Of a stretch of DNA of 64,000 bases, positions 34,449-42,832 are shown in pieces (within the stretch, counting starts at the first letter, position 1; every line of letters begins with the position of its first letter). The notes under the pieces were generated by a model. It did not search any database. It saw only the letters and a program-made list of their open reading frames with translations, and was not told the origin of the DNA. Source of the DNA: Nitrospinaceae bacterium (GTDB lineage Bacteria; Nitrospinota; Nitrospinia; Nitrospinales; VA-1); NCBI GenBank assembly GCA_029261655.1, contig JAJDAY010000005.1, positions 1 through 64,000 on the forward strand, in the 5' to 3' direction. The translations under genes were made by a program, and so were the position numbers.

Positions 34449-34488
34449 AACGTCCGCTTTTGGCCGAAAGCGGTCTCTCGGGATTTGA
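34449..34488 (-). repeat. dispersed repeat, copy B (inverted)
   Basis: Reverse complement begins CAAATCCCGAGAGACCGC and ends AAAAGCGGACGTT, aligning without gaps to copy A. Internally CCGCTTT and AAAGCGG can pair as a hairpin around TGGCCG. Confidence 0.7.
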
Positions 34489-34631
34489 GAATGTCTGAGA
34501 CCGTTTGTCAGGTTGGATGTCGACAAATACATTTGTAATAGCGCAAATTTTATCTGTTAAAAGGTTTCCTCTTTCTTTCTTTAATGCTAAATTTACAAAA
34601 GTTTTAATCATTCAAGGGAATATCATCAACG

Positions 34632-35408
34632 ATGACCTATCGATGTAACATAGAAGTTTTTGAAGGGCCGTTGGATCTGCTCCTGCATTTGATCAAAGAG
34701 CAGAAAATGGATATTCAGGATATTGCCATTGCCACGATCACCCGGCAATACATGGACTATATCGAACTCATGCAGGATTTGAATCTTGAAGTCGCTGGGG
34801 AATATCTGATCATGGCGGCGGAATTGACTAGAATCAAATCCAAAGTGCTCCTCCCGGTTCAGGAACAGGAACTGGAAGAAGGTGAAGAAGGGGAGGACCC
34901 AAGGGCGGAATTGATGCGCCGGTTGCAGGAGTACCAGCGTTACAAAGAAGCCGCGTTTGAGTTGCGGGTGCGGGAACACGACCGGCAACAGGTGTTTGTG
35001 CGCGGCGGAGATATTCTTTGGGATGAAGACAGCGGCGAGGAAATGATTCAGGAAGCATCCGCCTTTGATCTTCTCAACGCGTTTCAAAATATATTGAGAA
35101 GCAAAGAATTCAAGAAGGACTATGAAATTAAAGTTTCCGTTTTCTCTGTGTCCGACCGGTTGGCGCATATTCTGGAAATACTCAACGCCGCAAAAACCAT
35201 CACTTTCGATTCCCTGTTCACCGTACTAAATTCCAGGCAGGAACTGGTTGTGACTTTTCTGGCGCTTTTGGAAACCATGCGCCTGAAACTTGTCCGCATC
35301 CAGCAAGCCAAACAATTCGACCCCATCCGCCTCTACCTGTCTGCCGACCATGAAGCTCAAGCGCAAATCCTTGAGCAGTACCACGCTGCTACGGAAATCG
35401 AAAAATAG
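34632..35408 (+). CDS. scpA: segregation and condensation protein A
   Basis: A 258-residue kleisin that bridges SMC heads in bacterial condensin. The N-terminus 'FEGPLDLLLHLIKEQKMDIQ' with 'ITRQYMDYIELMQDLNLEVA' and 'AAELTRIKSKVLLP' is the ScpA signature; the C-terminal winged helix contains 'TFDSLFTVLNSRQELVVTFL'. Expected partner scpB is not adjacent. A TTG-start SGNH gene follows 21 bases later. Confidence 0.95.
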   Translation: MTYRCNIEVFEGPLDLLLHLIKEQKMDIQDIAIATITRQYMDYIELMQDLNLEVAGEYLIMAAELTRIKSKVLLPVQEQELEEGEEGEDPRAELMRRLQEYQRYKEAAFELRVREHDRQQVFVRGGDILWDEDSGEEMIQEASAFDLLNAFQNILRSKEFKKDYEIKVSVFSVSDRLAHILEILNAAKTITFDSLFTVLNSRQELVVTFLALLETMRLKLVRIQQAKQFDPIRLYLSADHEAQAQILEQYHAATEIEK

Positions 35409-35429
35409 CCCCAGATTCCAGAGAATAAA

Positions 35430-36686
35430 TTGAAAAAAAAACTGAAATCTTTTTTGGTTAATATTTCGATTTCGATTGGCAGTGTGGCCGTTTTTATTCT
35501 TGTTCTGGAACTGATTTTTCCTCATCTCCTGCACAAAGTTCCCTTGCCGGTCTATGTCGGTCTCGATGACGGATACAAGGTGCTGGGTCAATCCACAAAA
35601 AAAACGGTGGTCCCGAAAGACTATATCGCGATTGTGGGTGATTCTCATGCCTTGGGAACAGGAGACTGGTTCAAAGAAACGGTCCGAAAGCATAAGTTTT
35701 CCCAGGGGGACTACCATTCCGCCCACGTTTTATACAACCGAATCGGGCGGGATATAATTTCCTATGGCGCTCTGGGTTCGGGCAGTCTGCGTGGACTGGT
35801 GTCTCAGCCCATCGCTCATTTTAAGCATATCAACTCATTGCGGGCTTTTGAGCTGGAACAACCCAAAATGATTCTGGTGTATTTTTTTGAAGGCAATGAC
35901 CTGAATGACAATGTCATTGACCTGCAAGGGCGGTACAAAGACTTTTTTGAAACTAACGCCCTTTATGACACCGCCCTGTTTGAAGATTTTATCCAGAAAC
36001 AGGTTTTAGAAAAGGAGCCGCTGTATCATGCGGACGGCCCGTTGAAAAACTTCCTTTTCACCCGCTTTCTTATAGAGAGCGTGGGCGACAATGTGGTCAA
36101 CGAAGTCAAGAGGGGTCTTAAGAAAATCAAAAAATTTTTCGGCAAAAAGGTCGAAAAACAGGATGATACAAGCCAGCCGCCCGCACCCAGCCATAACGAT
36201 ATGGCGATGATCGGCGGGAAGGAATTTCCTGTTCCTTTAAACAGCCAGCATCCAGCGATGACCTTGACAGACGAGGAAACGAGGCAGGCCATTTATGTGT
36301 TTGAGCAGTCCCTGCTGTTTTTGGCAAAATATTTTCATGAGTCCGCCATCGCCGTCGTTTATATTCCCTCCCCGCTGTCTTCCTACCAATGGGCATCGCC
36401 CACCGTGACCATTCAAACAGGCAAACAAGGTCTGGTTAAATTTGAGTCTTCCGCCATTCATGAAAGAAGCCAGGAACTCTGTCTGAAAATTGAAACCATT
36501 GCACGAAATCACCAGTTTGATTTTGCCGACACGAGAAAATTTTTCAGGTCCGCCGCACTGAAAGATCCCATTCACGGTCCTCAGGATTGGTTGCATCCCA
36601 ACGAGAAGGGATACCGGGCTTTGGCTCAAGGGGTCCTGACCGCTTTTTTTGACACGGAAAAACGGTTTCCTGGGTGCGTGCCGTAA
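35430..36686 (+). CDS. membrane-anchored SGNH hydrolase-like protein
   Basis: A 418-residue protein with one N-terminal transmembrane helix (about 8-30) and an SGNH-type domain facing outwards. Block I is 'YIAIVGDSHALGTGDW' (Ser72 as nucleophile) and the catalytic Asp/His pair is in 'DWLHPNEKGYRAL' near residue 391. An inserted basic helical stretch at about 225-255 ('GLKKIKKFFGKKVEKQDD') is unusual. Starts with TTG; no strong ribosome binding site. It may de-acetylate or acylate an envelope polysaccharide, as do related anchored SGNH proteins, but no polysaccharide gene is adjacent. Confidence 0.78.
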   Translation: MKKKLKSFLVNISISIGSVAVFILVLELIFPHLLHKVPLPVYVGLDDGYKVLGQSTKKTVVPKDYIAIVGDSHALGTGDWFKETVRKHKFSQGDYHSAHVLYNRIGRDIISYGALGSGSLRGLVSQPIAHFKHINSLRAFELEQPKMILVYFFEGNDLNDNVIDLQGRYKDFFETNALYDTALFEDFIQKQVLEKEPLYHADGPLKNFLFTRFLIESVGDNVVNEVKRGLKKIKKFFGKKVEKQDDTSQPPAPSHNDMAMIGGKEFPVPLNSQHPAMTLTDEETRQAIYVFEQSLLFLAKYFHESAIAVVYIPSPLSSYQWASPTVTIQTGKQGLVKFESSAIHERSQELCLKIETIARNHQFDFADTRKFFRSAALKDPIHGPQDWLHPNEKGYRALAQGVLTAFFDTEKRFPGCVP

Positions 36687-36818
36687 AATTTTTGGGATAA
36701 AATAAGATTAAAACTACTTGCAATTTTATGGAGAAGTTTATATGTTTATATTGAGGTTGGTTTTAATCGGAATTCCTGTTGGAATGAGAAAACATCCTTA
36801 GTAGAGAGGTGGTAGCAA

Positions 36819-37208
36819 GTGTTATTAAGAACGTTATTATTATCAGGAGTGGCGTTGATTTTTTCTGGTTGCGCTAATCAGTCTGGCTGGACACCAACGG
36901 TGGACCCGTATGGAGATCCCAATGTAGCGAATATTGCGCGGGATCAAATCGACTGTCGTGTACTGGCCAAACAGGCGGCGGGCAACCCCGCTACAGAAAT
37001 TGCCAAAGGCACATTGATCGGGGGAGCAACGGGTGCGGCAGGAGGCGCGGCAGTGGGTGCGGTCACGGGTTCTCCCGGTGTCGGCGCGGCGGTTGGAGCG
37101 GCGGCGGGCGGCATTGGCGGTTTGATCGAGCAAAGCTTTGGTGTAAACAATCAATATAAACAAGCCTTTATAAATTGTATGCGGGGCCGGGGGCATAATG
37201 TGCTTTAA
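36819..37208 (+). CDS. glycine-zipper lipoprotein, paralogue 1
   Basis: A 129-residue lipoprotein: lipobox after 'LLSGVALIFSGC', a conserved spacer 'PTVDPYGDPNVANIARDQ', a glycine-zipper helix pair ('GGATGAAGGAAVGAVTGSPG', then 'GAAVGAAAGGIGG') and the C-terminal 'KQAFINCMRGRGHNV'. Two cysteines outside the lipobox (in 'DCRVLAK' and 'INCMRG') could form a disulfide. Glycine zippers embed in membranes; such lipoproteins usually sit in the outer membrane. GTG start with GAGAGGTGG ahead. A close paralogue follows 68 bases later. Confidence 0.85.
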   Translation: MLLRTLLLSGVALIFSGCANQSGWTPTVDPYGDPNVANIARDQIDCRVLAKQAAGNPATEIAKGTLIGGATGAAGGAAVGAVTGSPGVGAAVGAAAGGIGGLIEQSFGVNNQYKQAFINCMRGRGHNVL

Positions 37209-37276
37209 AAGATTTTTTTTTGAGAATATTCCATCAACTCTGGGTCATTAATTAATAGCTGTGAAGGAGTAAAGAC

Positions 37277-37666
37277 ATGTTTAAGACAATTTCAGCGATG
37301 GTGATAAGTGCGATGGTCATGACAGGATGCGCCAGTCAGGGATGGTCGCCGACCGTTGACCCCTATGGCGACCCCAATGCCGCGAATATCGAACGCGATA
37401 AAGTGGAATGTCGGCAACTGGCAAAAAATGCCGGGGGTGATACCGCTACCGAAACCGGTAAGGGAGCCTTGGTGGGTGGCGCTGTTGGAGCCGCTGCAGG
37501 TGCCGCCCTGGGTGCCGTTGTTGGATCTCCCGGAAGTGGAGCCGCCGCTGGAGCCGCCATTGGCGGGATTGGTGGAGGGGCAAGGCAGGGATTCGGCTCT
37601 GAAGGTAACTTCAAGCAGGCTTTTATCAATTGTATGCGGGGCCGGGGCCACAATGTGATCAACTGA
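37277..37666 (+). CDS. glycine-zipper lipoprotein, paralogue 2
   Basis: Same length and layout as its upstream neighbour: lipobox 'VMTGC', 'PTVDPYGDPNAANIERDK', glycine zipper 'GGAVGAAAGAALGAVVGSPG', and 'KQAFINCMRGRGHNVIN' at the end. The pair clearly arose by tandem duplication; the ends are the most alike and the signal peptides the least. GAAGGAG ahead of the ATG is a better ribosome binding site than that of paralogue 1. A terminator follows. Confidence 0.87.
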   Translation: MFKTISAMVISAMVMTGCASQGWSPTVDPYGDPNAANIERDKVECRQLAKNAGGDTATETGKGALVGGAVGAAAGAALGAVVGSPGSGAAAGAAIGGIGGGARQGFGSEGNFKQAFINCMRGRGHNVIN

Positions 37667-37726
37667 AGGTCTTATCCCTTTACGGTAAGAAAAAACGGTG
37701 GGTGAAAATTTGATCCTGGCAAACGG

Positions 37727-37758
37727 GAGGCGGTCATTTCCATGATCGCCTCTTTTTT
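37727..37758 (+). terminator. Rho-independent terminator after the glycine-zipper pair
   Basis: GAGGCGGTCAT and ATGATCGCCTC pair around a TTCC loop and are followed by six T residues. Confidence 0.88.
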
Positions 37759-37844
37759 GGTTTGCATGGTGTTTGCGGTTTGAAAGTCAGTACTATATGA
37801 TATGATTTACAATAAGTTACTCCCCTGCACGCTGTGTTTGAGAC

Positions 37845-38540
37845 ATGATGCTAAATCAGATTAAAGAAGATGTTCAGGTGGCCCTGGAAAAAGACCCTGC
37901 CTCCAGAAATTTACTGGAAGTCATTGTTTGTTATCCCGGAGTTCACGCTCTCGTCGCCCACAGGATTTCACATTGGTTATGGAATCATGAGTGGAAGTTT
38001 TCCGGGCGGGTTTTATCTTATTTCTTCCGTTGGTTGACGGGAATTGAAATCCATCCTGCCGCCCAGATCGGACGCCGGTTTTTCATAGATCACGGGATGG
38101 GAGTGGTGATCGGTGAAACATCGGTCATTGGCGACAATGTTTTTATTTATCATGGGGTCACCCTTGGAGGCCTGAGCACCAAAAGCGGAAAGCGGCATCC
38201 GACCATTGGAGATAATGTGGTCATCGGCGCGGGAGCTCAGGTATTGGGACCGGTGACCGTCGGCAGAAATACTAAAATCGGATCGGGTTCGGTGGTGCTT
38301 CAGGAAGTGCCGGAATATTCCACCGTCATCGGGGTTCCTGGTCGGGTGGTGTTTTCCGGAATTTCATCGGAACTCGAGCAGATAACCGGAGAAGAATCCT
38401 TCCCGGACCCGGTTGCGAAAGCCATCGAATGCATGCTGGACAGACTGCCAAAAATGGAAAAGGAAATCCGTTCTTTAAGAGAAGCTATTAATGAGCAAAA
38501 GGAATCACACCCTGTTCCTACAAAAAATCAGGAAGAATAA
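37845..38540 (+). CDS. cysE: serine O-acetyltransferase
   Basis: A 231-residue acetyltransferase that makes O-acetylserine for cysteine synthesis. A helical N-terminus with 'GVHALVAHRISHWLW' leads into the left-handed beta-helix: 'EIHPAAQIGRRFFIDHGMGV', 'VIGETSVIGDNVFIYHGVTL' and 'GAGAQVLGPVTVGRN'. This short form (SAT of the EpsC/NifP type) has a helical C-terminal tail. It lies 75 bases upstream of a cysteine desulfurase gene, linking cysteine supply with Fe-S cluster building. Confidence 0.93.
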   Translation: MMLNQIKEDVQVALEKDPASRNLLEVIVCYPGVHALVAHRISHWLWNHEWKFSGRVLSYFFRWLTGIEIHPAAQIGRRFFIDHGMGVVIGETSVIGDNVFIYHGVTLGGLSTKSGKRHPTIGDNVVIGAGAQVLGPVTVGRNTKIGSGSVVLQEVPEYSTVIGVPGRVVFSGISSELEQITGEESFPDPVAKAIECMLDRLPKMEKEIRSLREAINEQKESHPVPTKNQEE

Positions 38541-38615
38541 TCAGCTTTTTATTCCCCGGCTGAGTTTTTCTGTGTTCATCTATAGCTACGAATAACCTCC
38601 TACTCCGGTTTCATT

Positions 38616-39779
38616 TTGCGGAAAATTTATCTGGATCACAACGCCACCACGCCCTTGCACCCGGAAGTGCTTGAGGCCATGCTCCCCGTCCTGGGGGAAT
38701 TTTATGGCAATCCTTCGAGCGTTCATTCCGAAGGACGTAAAGCCAGGGTTTTTCTTGATGAAGCCAGAGAGAAAGTGGCGGACCTTATCGGAGCCAATTC
38801 GGGAGAAATTATTTTTACCAGCGGCGGGACGGAATCAAATAATATGGCCATTTTGGGCGTTGCCCTCAGCCGGGAGAAGAAAGACGCGCGCATCATCACC
38901 TCGACCGTCGAACATCCTTCGGTATTGAACCCCTGCAAACAACTGGAACAATTCGGAATAACCATTGACCGTCTGCCGGTGAATCCAAAAGGCAGAATCG
39001 ACCTCGATCAACTGAAGGACGCCATTTCTGATTCCACCGTCCTGATTTCCCTGCAACAAGCAAATAGCGAAGTGGGTACTTTGCAGGATATTGAAAAGAT
39101 CGGAGAACTGGCGCGGGAACACTCGGTTTGTTTTCATACGGACGCTGTGCAAAGCGTGGGAAAGATTGCCGTCGATGTGAAAAAAATTCCCGTGGACTTT
39201 CTCTCAATGTCATCGCACAAACTGAACGGTCCCAAAGGCGCCGGCGCTTTGTATATGAAACGAGGACTCCCCGTTTTGTTTCCTACCATGAGCGGGGGCA
39301 ATCAGGAAAAGAAAAGGCGGGGTGGAACCGAGAATGTCGCCGGAATCGTCGGCTTTGGAAAAGCCTGTGAGCTGGCGAAAACGCGGTTGCAATCTGGAGG
39401 AATGATTTCTTTGGCAAACCTGCGGGATTATTTTTTCGAGCAGATAGAAAGTTTGGTTTCCGGGGTGGAGCTTTTAGGTGACAAAGAATATCGGCTTCCC
39501 AATACACTCAACCTTTCCATTGAGGGGGCGGATGGAGAAACCCTGTTGATCGGTCTCGATGTGGAAGGAATTTCCGTGTCCACAGGTTCGGCCTGCAGTT
39601 CCGGTTCCTCTTTGCCGTCCCATGTTCTGACTGCCATGCAGGTCCCGGCACGGCGGATAAACGCTTCTCTTCGGTTCAGCCTGGGGGTCGATAACACACG
39701 AGATGAAATTGATCACGTTGTAAAAACCCTCGCCCGGCTTGTTTCGTTGAATCGGAAAAACTCATTTGCTCTTGGGTGA
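38616..39779 (+). CDS. cysteine desulfurase (IscS/NifS family)
   Basis: A 387-residue PLP enzyme that removes sulfur from cysteine as a persulfide. The N-terminus 'IYLDHNATTPLHPEVLEAML' and 'IIFTSGGTESNNMAILG' are diagnostic; the PLP lysine is about Lys202 in 'SMSSHKLNGPKGAGAL', and the persulfide cysteine is about Cys327 in 'STGSACSSGSSLPSHVL'. Starts at TTG; no ATG exists near the conserved start. It follows cysE, the arrangement seen in nif- and isc-like clusters, but no scaffold protein gene follows. Confidence 0.93.
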   Translation: MRKIYLDHNATTPLHPEVLEAMLPVLGEFYGNPSSVHSEGRKARVFLDEAREKVADLIGANSGEIIFTSGGTESNNMAILGVALSREKKDARIITSTVEHPSVLNPCKQLEQFGITIDRLPVNPKGRIDLDQLKDAISDSTVLISLQQANSEVGTLQDIEKIGELAREHSVCFHTDAVQSVGKIAVDVKKIPVDFLSMSSHKLNGPKGAGALYMKRGLPVLFPTMSGGNQEKKRRGGTENVAGIVGFGKACELAKTRLQSGGMISLANLRDYFFEQIESLVSGVELLGDKEYRLPNTLNLSIEGADGETLLIGLDVEGISVSTGSACSSGSSLPSHVLTAMQVPARRINASLRFSLGVDNTRDEIDHVVKTLARLVSLNRKNSFALG

Positions 39780-39837
39780 CTGGAACACTTTTAGATTGTG
39801 ATTTTAATCTCATAAAAAAAGCTTTCTTTTTTTTGTG

Positions 39838-39867
39838 TTGACATAAAAAACTAGCGTATAATACAAT
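39838..39867 (+). promoter_or_regulatory. candidate sigma-70 promoter of the CpoB-like gene
   Basis: TTGACA at 39838 followed after 18 bases by TACAAT at 39862; an overlapping TATAAT at 39857 is at too short a distance (13 bases) to pair with the same -35 box. About 55 bases ahead of the chosen ATG. Confidence 0.5.
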
Positions 39868-39921
39868 CCATTGATAAGTAAGGGTTATTCAATCCTTTTC
39901 TCTATTATTACGGAGCCCAGC

Positions 39922-40848
39922 ATGTCCCAGAAAAATTACCTTTTTCGTCTTTTCGGAGTTTTCTTATTGGTCACACCTTTGGTCCTTGGTGGGTGTAGTT
40001 ATCTACCGTGGGTTGGGGATGACGATGAAGAAGACCTCGCTTTCGAAGAGGATTTTCCTTTTGAAGACGAACAAACCGCAAAGAGCGCTAAAGGTTCCGG
40101 GGCAGAGGATGATTTTTTCGCAGACGAAGGGGCGTTGATTGAAGGCGGCGGCGGTGATTTTTCCAGTCTTCAACAAGGGGCGGATTCCAGCGTTTTAAAA
40201 GGGGATGTTGAAAGCCTGCAAAGCCAGCAGGAAGCGTTGATCTCCAAAGTCAGGGAACTGGAGGAAATTCTTGTCACCCTGGAACCCAAGGTGAGTGCGA
40301 CCCAGGAGCGATTGGAAGGAAGTCTGGCTGCGGCCTCAGGTCAGTCACAATTTCTTGAACCCGAAGTGGAAGAGCTTAAATTAAAAGTCAGTCAGTTGAA
40401 TGAAGAAATCGCCCGGATGAAAATGGGCAAAGGCGGAGGCACGCCGGTCATGCCCAGCCCTGTCAGGCAAAGTAGTGGAACCCCGGCCCAATACAATACG
40501 GCTCTAAGCGCTTATCAGGTGGGCAATTATGATGAGTCTATACTGTTGTTTCAAAATTTCGCGTTGAGCAACCCCCCGGGACATTTAAAAGATAATATTT
40601 TGTTCTGGATCGGCAGTAATTACGTCAAGCTGGAAATGTACGATAATGCCATCAAACAATTCGACACAGTGCTCAATCAATTCCCCAGAAGTAACAAGGC
40701 CCACGATTCGAGATTAATGCTGGGTGTCAGTTACTATAAAAAGGGTGAAGCCAGCCGGGCGATAGAAGTTTTGGAAACCGCCTTGAAATATAATCCTCCC
40801 TCCGATGTTAAAGGAAAGATCATGGCTCAATTGAGTGAGATTCAATAG
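39922..40848 (+). CDS. CpoB/YbgF-like lipoprotein with coiled coil and TPR
   Basis: About 308 residues. Lipobox 'LVLGGC', then a very acidic stretch ('DDDEEDLAFEEDFPFEDE'), a coiled coil and a C-terminal TPR domain: 'YNTALSAYQVGNYDESILLF', 'LKDNILFWIGSNYVKLEMYD' and 'SNKAHDSRLMLGVSYYKKGE'. The coiled-coil plus TPR order is that of CpoB/YbgF of the Tol-Pal system, though CpoB is not normally lipidated. The ATG is chosen for its CGGAG site and signal peptide; a longer in-frame start adds 17 residues. The last 18 bases, including the stop codon, form part of the direct repeat marking the left border of the 12-kb island. Confidence 0.83.
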   Translation: MSQKNYLFRLFGVFLLVTPLVLGGCSYLPWVGDDDEEDLAFEEDFPFEDEQTAKSAKGSGAEDDFFADEGALIEGGGGDFSSLQQGADSSVLKGDVESLQSQQEALISKVRELEEILVTLEPKVSATQERLEGSLAAASGQSQFLEPEVEELKLKVSQLNEEIARMKMGKGGGTPVMPSPVRQSSGTPAQYNTALSAYQVGNYDESILLFQNFALSNPPGHLKDNILFWIGSNYVKLEMYDNAIKQFDTVLNQFPRSNKAHDSRLMLGVSYYKKGEASRAIEVLETALKYNPPSDVKGKIMAQLSEIQ

Positions 40849-40861
40849 CCTGCGCCTTTCT
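40831..40861 (+). repeat. attL-like direct repeat (31 bp)
   Basis: Starts TTGAGTGAGATTCAATAG (end of the CpoB-like gene) and ends CCTGCGCCTTTCT. The identical 31 bases occur at 52929-52959, and similarity stops at the next base on both sides. Confidence 0.85.
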
Positions 40862-41013
40862 TGACTTCCCTATATACTCCAAGTAGCCTTAATCAAGGCT
40901 TTCCCGACTCCTGAACCTTCCCATATTATCCCGTAGAAATGGGACTGGGGCGGGATTCAACAATCCTATACGAAATCCGTGGGACTATATTGGGATCCGG
41001 ATGGGAGTGGAGA

Positions 41014-41499
41014 ATGGCGAAATGGCAGAAAACAAAATTCCCTGGAGTTCGAGTACGAGAATCAGATAGCAGGCGTTATCAAGGAAAGCCTGATAAATAT
41101 TTTACAATCCGGTTTGCCGACAACGGCCTGTTTGCAGACAAGCCCAGAATAAAATATATTGTTTATCTTTCCAGCAAAATTTATCCCACTCCGCTTTTTT
41201 TTGCAATTACAACAACCGACAAAAGCAGAAAAATCCCAACGTTAAATAAAGCACGCCAAATGGATATAATAGTTATCCCTCCTGGTGATTTAGATTTTTT
41301 CCAAGATCCAGATCACACTTTTATTGATTTAAATAATTCGCGGGATATAGAATTTGCAAACTTTGAACAGGATTATGACAATGATTTAGTGGTTTACGTC
41401 GGATCACTTTCAAACCAACATATTTGTCATTTGCTGGATAAAACTAAAAATTCAAAAATTTTACGCCCTGAGCATAAAAGAAGAATCTTGGGGTATTAA
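41014..41499 (+). CDS. chimeric protein: integrase arm-domain start fused to unknown sequence
   Basis: About 161 residues. Residues 1-34 ('MAKWQKTKFPGVRVRESDSR', then 'PDKYFTIRF') match the start of phage-type tyrosine integrases, where an arm-site DNA-binding domain begins 'KWTKTKFPGVRYRE'. From residue 35 the sequence is unrelated to integrases: beta strands 'IKYIVYLSSKIYPTPLFFAI', then 'HTFIDLNNSRDIEFANFEQD' and 'RPEHKRRIL'. This second part may be a small phage or toxin-antitoxin type protein, but I cannot name it. Start ATG has GGAG ahead. It reads as an integrase whose body was replaced, close to attL where an integrase gene would be expected. Confidence 0.55.
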   Translation: MAKWQKTKFPGVRVRESDSRRYQGKPDKYFTIRFADNGLFADKPRIKYIVYLSSKIYPTPLFFAITTTDKSRKIPTLNKARQMDIIVIPPGDLDFFQDPDHTFIDLNNSRDIEFANFEQDYDNDLVVYVGSLSNQHICHLLDKTKNSKILRPEHKRRILGY

Positions 41500-41643
41500 C
41501 CTCACCCCACCCATCATCCCAGATAGAACGTGTCCGGTCGATAATTTTCCTCCCACAAATTTCTATCCTAAAGTGTTGCCTCAAAAACTACGCTAATACA
41601 ATTGAGTTAGCGAACAAATCTTATACTTCTAGTTGAGGCTACT

Positions 41644-42516
41644 ATGAATCCGTTAAAAATCATTTTCTGTATGGTCTTCGCCCTATTGCTTATTTGGACT
41701 CCACCGGGATTTTCCAATAGCAACCACCACGAAAATCATCGGCATGATGATCAACGACACAACCACAATCATAAATCTCCCCTAATCACCTATGCCACTA
41801 TCGGCGAGATGGATGGGATGAAGTTCATCGATATTAATGGGAAAAGACTGCATCGCAGAGACAAGTATCCTAAGGTAACACTAGGCGGTATGATTCGCCT
41901 TGAAGTAGTGGAAATGGATTCGGAAGGAAAGCAAATTATCGTTAAAGGATTGCCCGATGATCTAATGGATGGGAATCACTTACTAAAGTTAAAAAATAAA
42001 TGGGGAGAAACAACCTTTGTGCTTACCGTGGGGTCATTAGGCTCTGCGGGTCCTGAAGGTCCTCCAGGATTGCAAGGAGAACCTGGTCCTCAAGGTGATC
42101 AGGGTGTTCAAGGAGAACCTGGTCTGCCCGGTCAGCAAGGTGACCCCGGACCGCAAGGACCTTTTGGACCAGTTGGTCAGCGTGGTGCAGAAGGCCCTCC
42201 GGGACCACAGGGCATTCAAGGCCAACAAGGCATTCCTGGACCGCCTGGACCAAGTGGGTCTTCTGGTGTTACTGGATATGAAACGGTATTTGGACCAGCC
42301 CAAAATGTGGGTGCAGGGGCTTTTGCAACTTCTATCGCTGTTTGCCCCATTGGGAAAGTGGCTATTTCAGGGGGATTGGAATCAGGAACAGGATTTCTTA
42401 GAATACAAAGGTCTCGCCCAGATACCATCAGTTCATGGGTAGTGAGGGTAAAGAACGACGCCACCGCCGCCAGAACTTTTAGTGCTGTTGCAGTATGCGT
42501 CGATCTTAATAATTAG
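41644..42516 (+). CDS. secreted collagen-like protein with His-rich N-terminus
   Basis: A 290-residue exported protein. Signal peptide '[20 protein letters not shown]', then a histidine-rich segment '[17 protein letters not shown]', a beta-rich module (about 45-130, '[20 protein letters not shown]') reminiscent of an IPT-like fold, about 25 Gly-X-Y triplets ('[16 protein letters not shown]', onwards to residue 209), and a C-terminal module with two cysteines ('[17 protein letters not shown]'; 'VAVCVDLNN'). The collagen stretch should trimerise; the C-terminal module resembles those capping other bacterial collagen-like proteins. His cluster suggests metal binding. AGTTGAGG ahead of the ATG. 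Confidence 0.82.
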   Translation: MNPLKIIFCMVFALLLIWTPPGFSNSNHHENHRHDDQRHNHNHKSPLITYATIGEMDGMKFIDINGKRLHRRDKYPKVTLGGMIRLEVVEMDSEGKQIIVKGLPDDLMDGNHLLKLKNKWGETTFVLTVGSLGSAGPEGPPGLQGEPGPQGDQGVQGEPGLPGQQGDPGPQGPFGPVGQRGAEGPPGPQGIQGQQGIPGPPGPSGSSGVTGYETVFGPAQNVGAGAFATSIAVCPIGKVAISGGLESGTGFLRIQRSRPDTISSWVVRVKNDATAARTFSAVAVCVDLNN

Positions 42517-42832
42517 AAATTGATTTCCTGGTGGGAGGGATAACTATGAAAGACAACGGACCGATGCGACTAAAATAATGCAACCTACCAGCGCGTTGGT
42601 GCGACTGAACCAACCAACCCGTCCAGCTTGTCATGCTGATTCTGTAGCGTGCCTAACATGGCATGATTCTGGTTAAATCACCTCACCCCAACCAAGCAGC
42701 CCAAATAAAGTGTTTGAGGAATGGGCATTCAAGGTCTTACGTCTATGCAGGTATTCCTGATTGACCTCGTGTGTGTAATTACCATACAATTAATTCATCC
42801 ATTCTATACCCTACATTTAACAGGAGTTTTCC
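42517..42832. other. gene-less stretch inside the island
   Basis: No gene supported. A CAGGAG ribosome binding site for the following GTG-start gene lies at its right end; no terminator hairpin with a T-run follows the collagen-like gene. Confidence 0.4.

Noticed and set aside
36843-37662. Long antisense frames across the glycine-zipper genes
   Set aside because: They are produced by the GC-rich Gly/Ala codons of the sense genes.
42023-42303. Antisense frames across the collagen repeats
   Set aside because: Shadow of the periodic Gly-X-Y codons.
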